Positions 48,462 through 64,000 of a stretch of DNA of 64,000 nt are shown here, piece by piece. The stretch is from Lota lota. Its lineage: Eukaryota > Chordata > Actinopteri > Gadiformes > Lotidae. How positions within the stretch are numbered: the first letter of the stretch is position 1; every line of letters begins with the position of its first letter. The DNA is taken from positions 303,001 through 367,000 of the forward strand of contig JACYXH010000476.1 in assembly GCA_026745465.1 (NCBI GenBank). Reading direction: 5' to 3'. The position numbers and the translations under genes are program-made. The notes beneath the pieces were generated by a model that saw only the letters and a list, made by a program, of their open reading frames with translations, was not told the origin of the DNA and searched no databases.

Positions 48462-51400
48462 TCAGTTCCTGCTCCTCCTCTCGTATGGGCTTCCCCCCCA
48501 ACCCCCCTCCTCCTCCTCCTCCTCCCCCCCGCTCTCCTCCCGCGCCCTCTCCTCCTGCTCGTGGAGGGAGTTCTGCCCCGTGGTCTTGCCGTGCTGCTCC
48601 TTCAGGTGGCGCCGCAGCGCCGGCTTGTGGGCGAAGCGGGCGTGGCAGTAGGCGCAGCGGTGCGGCCGCTCCCCGCTGTGCAGGTTCATGTGGTCGATGA
48701 GCGTGGACTTCTGCGTGAAGGTCTTGTAGCACAGCGGGCACTGGTGGCTCTTCCCCGAGCCGCCGCGGTGCACCGCCATGTGGCGCGTGAGGCTGGCGGC
48801 GCTCTGGAAGTGCTTGCCGCAGCAGGGGCACGCGTACAGCAGGTGGCTGGCGCGCACGTGCGCCGCCAGGGCGTGCGGCGAGGGGAAGGTCACGCCGCAG
48901 TGGTCGCAGATGACGGGGCCCGCCCCCACGCTGGAGGTGGAGCCCACCACCGCCACCGACTCGTCCCCGCAACCCCCTTCCGACGACGGCCCCGCGCCCA
49001 GGCCGCCCTGGCCGGACTCCGGCCCCTCCCCCAGGAGGAAGCGGCTGTGCATGTCGCCGGCCGTCATGGCGGCGGCGGCGTCGTCGTCGTCCGCCTGCGC
49101 CTCCCCGACGCCGAAGTCCATCTGGGGCAGGTCGACGCCCAGGTAGCCCGCCGCCGCCGCGTCGGCCCGGCTGTAGTCCACACCGTACGGCCCCCCGCTT
49201 ATCAGGCCCCCCGCCCCGTTGCCAGGGTACCACAGGTCCTGCTGGGGGCCGGCCAGACCCAGGGGTCGTCTCTCCTGAGCCCCCGCCCACTTCCTCTTCT
49301 TGAAGCCCCGCCCCCTGGCGCGGCCGGCCCTCGGCTCCGAGTAGCGGCGCCGGAAGACGCGCGCCGCCGCCATGGAGAGACTGTCGCGCAGGAAGCCGCC
49401 CATCTCCAGCTCCTCCTGCTCCGGCGGGTTCACACCGAGCCCTCCTCCTCCCAGCTCCCCGTCCATATGGGAGTAGGGGCCCCCGTGGGAGGCGTCAGAG
49501 GGGCCTCCGTGGGAGGCGTCAGAGGGGCCTCCTCTCTCTTCCTGGGGATCTCTCCGGCCCTCCGCTCCCTGCTCCTCCTCCTCCTCCTCCTCCTCTTCAG
49601 GGGGGTACACGTTGAAGAGTTCGTACTCCCGCCGCGCCTCCTCCTCGTCTGACGCGTTCACCTGCAGGGAGGAGAGGAGGAGAACAGTGGGTCGATCGTA
49701 AGGAGGAGTTAGTCTTGTGCATCGAATGGCTGCTGTGCGTGCACACGATTTCCTCCTCAACTTTGCAACGTATAGTTTCCCGTAACCTAGGCGTAGGTAA
49801 CCTACGGCAACAGCCTCTGTGGGCTATGCAGGAAACACAGGAGTACAAACCAATAGCATCTATCCCTCTACCTTAATGCACGACTCATCCAGCAGGGGGC
49901 TGTTGCCATGGTGATCGCCTGCTCCTCCGGGTCCTTGGCCGTTTTCGTCCGGGGAACCCCCCTGCGGGCTGGACTGCTGCGATGGCGAGGTGTGGCCAGT
50001 AGGGGGCGACATGGCGGTGCCACTCACGATGACGGGCGTGGAGAGACTCTCTGTCTTGATCTGGGCCAGAGAGGAGAAGGAGACACCAGTCACACATTAA
50101 ACCCTGAAGGATCCACACACAGCCCTCCTGCCCCATTCATAGGTTTAGTCCCGAACATATTTAAATGTATTTAAAATCGAATCTGACCTACGTATTATGA
50201 TTTCATGCGGTCTGGCAGTATTTCATCAGATTATTAATCAAATCTATCCTATTATAATCTGATGTAATTTATTCTAATCAAATTGTATGTAGTCCATCCT
50301 AACCAAATCTAATATAATTGTGTGTAATTTAATCGAACCTAATCAATTTGATTGCATTTTGATCCATGCATCTATCTAATGTATCCCAATATGATCATCT
50401 AACACCGATTCTCATCGGTTGTTCCAACGCTCCATGCGAAAGCAGGAAGTAAATACTCCCCCCCCCCGCCCCCCCCGCCCCCCTTGCCCATCACACGTGT
50501 GCGTGCACCAATGGGAGCGCAGCCCCGACCGCCGACCCACCTTGGGGGCCGCGGGGGTCCGGTGCAGCATGTACTTCTTTAGCGCGCCGCGGCAGCGCTC
50601 CACGATGTGCTCCATCTGCAGGTAGCTGGCGGCCGTCAGGTAGTTGACGATCTCCTCCGGGCCGAACTGGAGGACCCCCGTGTAGCAGGACAGCAGCAGG
50701 TTACACACCACCGAGGAGCTGTGCAGCAGGGACACCTGGGGGGGGGGGGGGGGGGGGGGGGGGGGAACAGACGGACGGGACGGGGGCTGGTGGTTAAAGG
50801 AGGGCTAGCGAAAGGCACAGGGTGACGCCTTGCGTTCCCGTTTGGTCACGGAGATGTCCCGCTGTAGAGGAACTGGACGGGGTGCCTTTCAGAAAGGGGG
50901 GTTCAACACGTGGACTTCCACGGTGGGCGGTCTGCAACGGTGTTGATTTGGAAACCGGTACACACTTTTTTTTGTTTTCACTGTTTACTTCTGCGGGCCG
51001 AGTTCGGGTTTGCCAGGTAAGCGCTTAAGAGTCTCGCGCCTCCGGCCAAACGATTGGTCAAAACGAACATGAAGCGAAGGAATGTGAAACGCCTCGTTCA
51101 CCCAGATTTCAGCTGGTCTGCTCTCCGATTTGAGGACACCCGTCTAAAGTCTGACTTGTGAGACTTGTGAGACTTTGACCCTGCCTTTAAACATGCTTTT
51201 ATTTTGTTTGCTCTGGGGCAGGGCTGACCACTCCCCTGTAAACACTCCTTCAGTTCAGTTTCAGTCATTCAGCAGGCGGCCAGGTAACCATATCAGCCAA
51301 TCACAGCTTGTGCAGGCGTGTGTTGGAACAATAGAGGGAGTCCGCTAATGCAAACCAATGTACAAGAGATGCTGGGGTTTGGTTCCCCTTTAAGGTGTTC

Positions 51401-51747
51401 GAGTCCTTAAGTACTGAGATTGCACCCTACTACAGGGCTTGTAGATCAGAATGCATCATGGGATTTGTTGTTCATGGCTCAACAGCTCATGGATTCACTT
51501 CGGGACCGGGGGAACGGCGGAGTTCAGTGGTGGGCGCGGCTACCTGTAGTTTGGAGGCGGGGTTTAGCAGAAACTGGTCGCGGAGGAACGGCGAGCACGC
51601 CGCCAGCACCACCTTGTGACCCCGGAACGTCTGGTTGTCGCTGGCGACGATGGTGACATCGCAGAAGTGCTGGCGGGACCGCAGCGTGTTCATGTGCTTC
51701 AGGGTGGAGTCCCCGTGCGCCGGCAGACGGAAACACAGCGCCTCCAT
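48462..51747 (-). CDS. zbtb12: Zinc finger and BTB domain-containing protein 12
   Basis: Nuclear BTB/C2H2 zinc-finger DNA-binding protein, likely a transcriptional regulator. Exons in transcript order: 51544-51747, 50541-50735, 49872-50060, 48462-49661; phase 0 at each junction, 595 aa (human about 459). The BTB domain fills exons 1-2 ([20 protein letters not shown], then [13 protein letters not shown]). Exon 3 is Ser/Pro-rich with an IKTESL motif. The last exon has a poly-Glu run, a basic segment (RGFKKRKW) and four C2H2 fingers at about 448-469, 474-494, 503-525 and 532-554 ([20 protein letters not shown]), then [10 protein letters not shown] as in human ZBTB12. The ATG at 51,747 lies four bases after an acceptor, so a non-coding first exon is expected; a GTGAGT donor at 52,570 fits. 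The C-terminal tail frame is uncertain because of C-homopolymers at about 48,494-48,531. Confidence 0.92.
50739..50765. repeat. Poly-G tract at the zbtb12 exon 2 acceptor
   Basis: About 27 G on the plus strand, that is poly-C as the pyrimidine tract of zbtb12 exon 2 on the sense strand. The remaining intron (50,766-51,543) has no repeats of note apart from the element at 51,430. Confidence 0.9.
51430..51480. repeat. Dispersed element copy 2 (partial)
   Basis: ACAGGGCTTGTAGATCAG followed by AATGCATCATGGGATTTGTT matches the element at 63,365 and, in its second half, the one at 24,935. Confidence 0.5.
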
Positions 51748-52951
51748 CTTGTCTGCACACAGGGGCGTTTGTCTGACTTTAAATGGCAAATCCCTGTTCT
51801 ACCACCGGGTGTGATGCTGATTGGCCATTAAAAGCCGTTTCAACAGCGCTACCCATGAGTGACATCACAAGGGGGAGTGTCCACCCAGATACATGACGGA
51901 TGGATCAGCCCATCATGCATCTGGGGGGGGGGGGGGGGGGGGGGAGAGAGACAGTCCACTGGGTAGCCTGGTAGGTGGATGTCACTAATGAGGCGATTTT
52001 TTTAATGGCTTGTAATGGCCAATCAAACCTGGTGGTAAAATAGGTTACCCTTAATAGAAAGCAGGTACATACCTAAGTTATAGACCTGACCACCTATTTA
52101 AAACAACAACCATAGCCTTCAAAGTAGGCGCGGACTGAGAAACCCTAAAATGACTGGGTCTATTTTGATAAAGTGACAACACACCACATAGGATATATAT
52201 TGTGCCAGTATAAGCACCATGACGTACCGGTTACATGCGTTGTTTAATACATACATATTCCCCGTGCAATAACGTGGGCTCAGTATTCACAACGAAAGAC
52301 AACACTTGATTATAACGGCGTAACTTTTGATTGACGGTACGACCAAATTAGACTCACACGTGTAGTCAAACGAAGCGGATCCGTTACCGTTTCGCAGATA
52401 GCCGATTGATTAACGCCCTAAATAATTGATCCCAACTCCTTTGGGCCTACTGGGTTGAATGTTATGTGGGCTAACTTGAGCTCCACATTTGCTTGATTTC
52501 TACTGATCTGAAGAGCAGACCCCGGCTAAGCAGAGCTCTGCCTGGAACAGACAACTTCACCGATACTCACGGGTGCGTTTCTCTTCCAGTGCGGATCTTA
52601 TTGGTTCAGTCGGCTACAACAACAAAAAAAATGGTGGCGATTTGGAGACGGATTGTATCGTAAAGTTATCTATTTGTGTTGACAGGCCGTGTCACACCGT
52701 CGACCACATCTCCGTGTGTTTATTTTGGCCCCGGATTGAAGACACTTCCTCTAAACAGTTTTCTTGGCGTTTCGCGTGTAAACTGAACCGGGGTCGGATC
52801 TCACGCAGACATCACGGTGTCTCCATGGGGGCCAGAATGTAACACCGTTCCCGGGTCAGTGGTCCAAAGTGAACGGACCGCCAAAAGGGGGCGGGTCGTC
52901 GGGCACGTCGACGTCAGCAGCGTGCAGTGACGTTGCCGCCAGTAGGGAAAC
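51748..52951. promoter_or_regulatory. Divergent zbtb12 / ehmt2 promoter interval
   Basis: Between the two ATGs lie the presumed zbtb12 5' UTR intron (donor at 52,570), a poly-G run at 51,925-51,943, and toward ehmt2 a GC-box-like GGGGGCGGG at about 52,886-52,894. No TATA box is evident. The likely core promoter is about 52,580-52,950. Confidence 0.5.

Positions 52952-64000
<11,049 letters not shown>

Noticed and set aside
48561-49652. A 363-codon plus-strand frame opposite the last zbtb12 exon
   Set aside because: It is an antisense shadow of a GC-rich coding exon whose minus frame has four intact C2H2 fingers.

Overview
This window is vertebrate nuclear DNA, almost certainly from a teleost fish. 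Seven multi-exon protein genes can be assembled with GT..AG introns and consistent phase at every junction. Their products (Neu1, Tmem268, Prrt1, Skic2/Skiv2l, Nelfe, Zbtb12, Ehmt2/G9a) include six that belong to the MHC class III neighbourhood of mammals. Very dense CA/TG, poly-C and minisatellite DNA, tRNA-derived SINE-like repeats and short introns fit a teleost. A gadiform-like, repeat-rich genome is possible but is only a guess.

Layout, left to right. neu1 (minus) runs off the left edge, with 5 exons present and the last one(s) outside. After a 3.1 kb spacer holding CLEAR-type E-boxes comes tmem268 (plus, 8 exons, complete). A 6 kb low-complexity spacer separates it from prrt1 (minus, 4 exons, complete, including a 19-nt first coding exon). 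skic2/skiv2l (minus, 27 coding exons, 1,228 codons plus stop, complete) occupies 24.6-43.1 kb. nelfe (plus, 10 coding exons, 328 aa, complete) lies head to head with skic2 across a compact shared promoter interval. zbtb12 (minus, 4 coding exons, 595 aa) converges on nelfe. ehmt2 (plus, 20 exons in view) diverges from zbtb12 and runs off the right edge inside its ankyrin repeats, so the SET domain is outside.

Functionally these are housekeeping and nuclear genes, not an operon: a lysosomal sialidase, two membrane proteins, the Ski-complex RNA helicase of cytoplasmic 3'-5' RNA decay, a subunit of the NELF pausing complex, a BTB zinc-finger factor and the H3K9 methyltransferase G9a. Complement factor genes C2/CFB, which interleave these genes in mammals, are absent here.

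The most unusual content is the way tandem repeats are built on gene signals. A 33-bp array of about 26 copies in skic2 intron 9 repeats the exon 9 end with its 5' splice site. A 45-bp array in intron 18 does the same for exon 18. An 84-bp array after the skic2 stop repeats the last codons and the stop. An ehmt2 intron carries a second copy of a 3' splice site plus exon start. Ehmt2 also has an Asn/His/Ser-rich expansion inserted inside its conserved cysteine-rich region, and a roughly 1 kb CCCTAA-rich, telomere-like array in an intron. A near-perfect heat-shock element inside a hairpin lies in skic2 intron 13. All gene calls rest on reading the sequence and remembered family sequences; no search was run.
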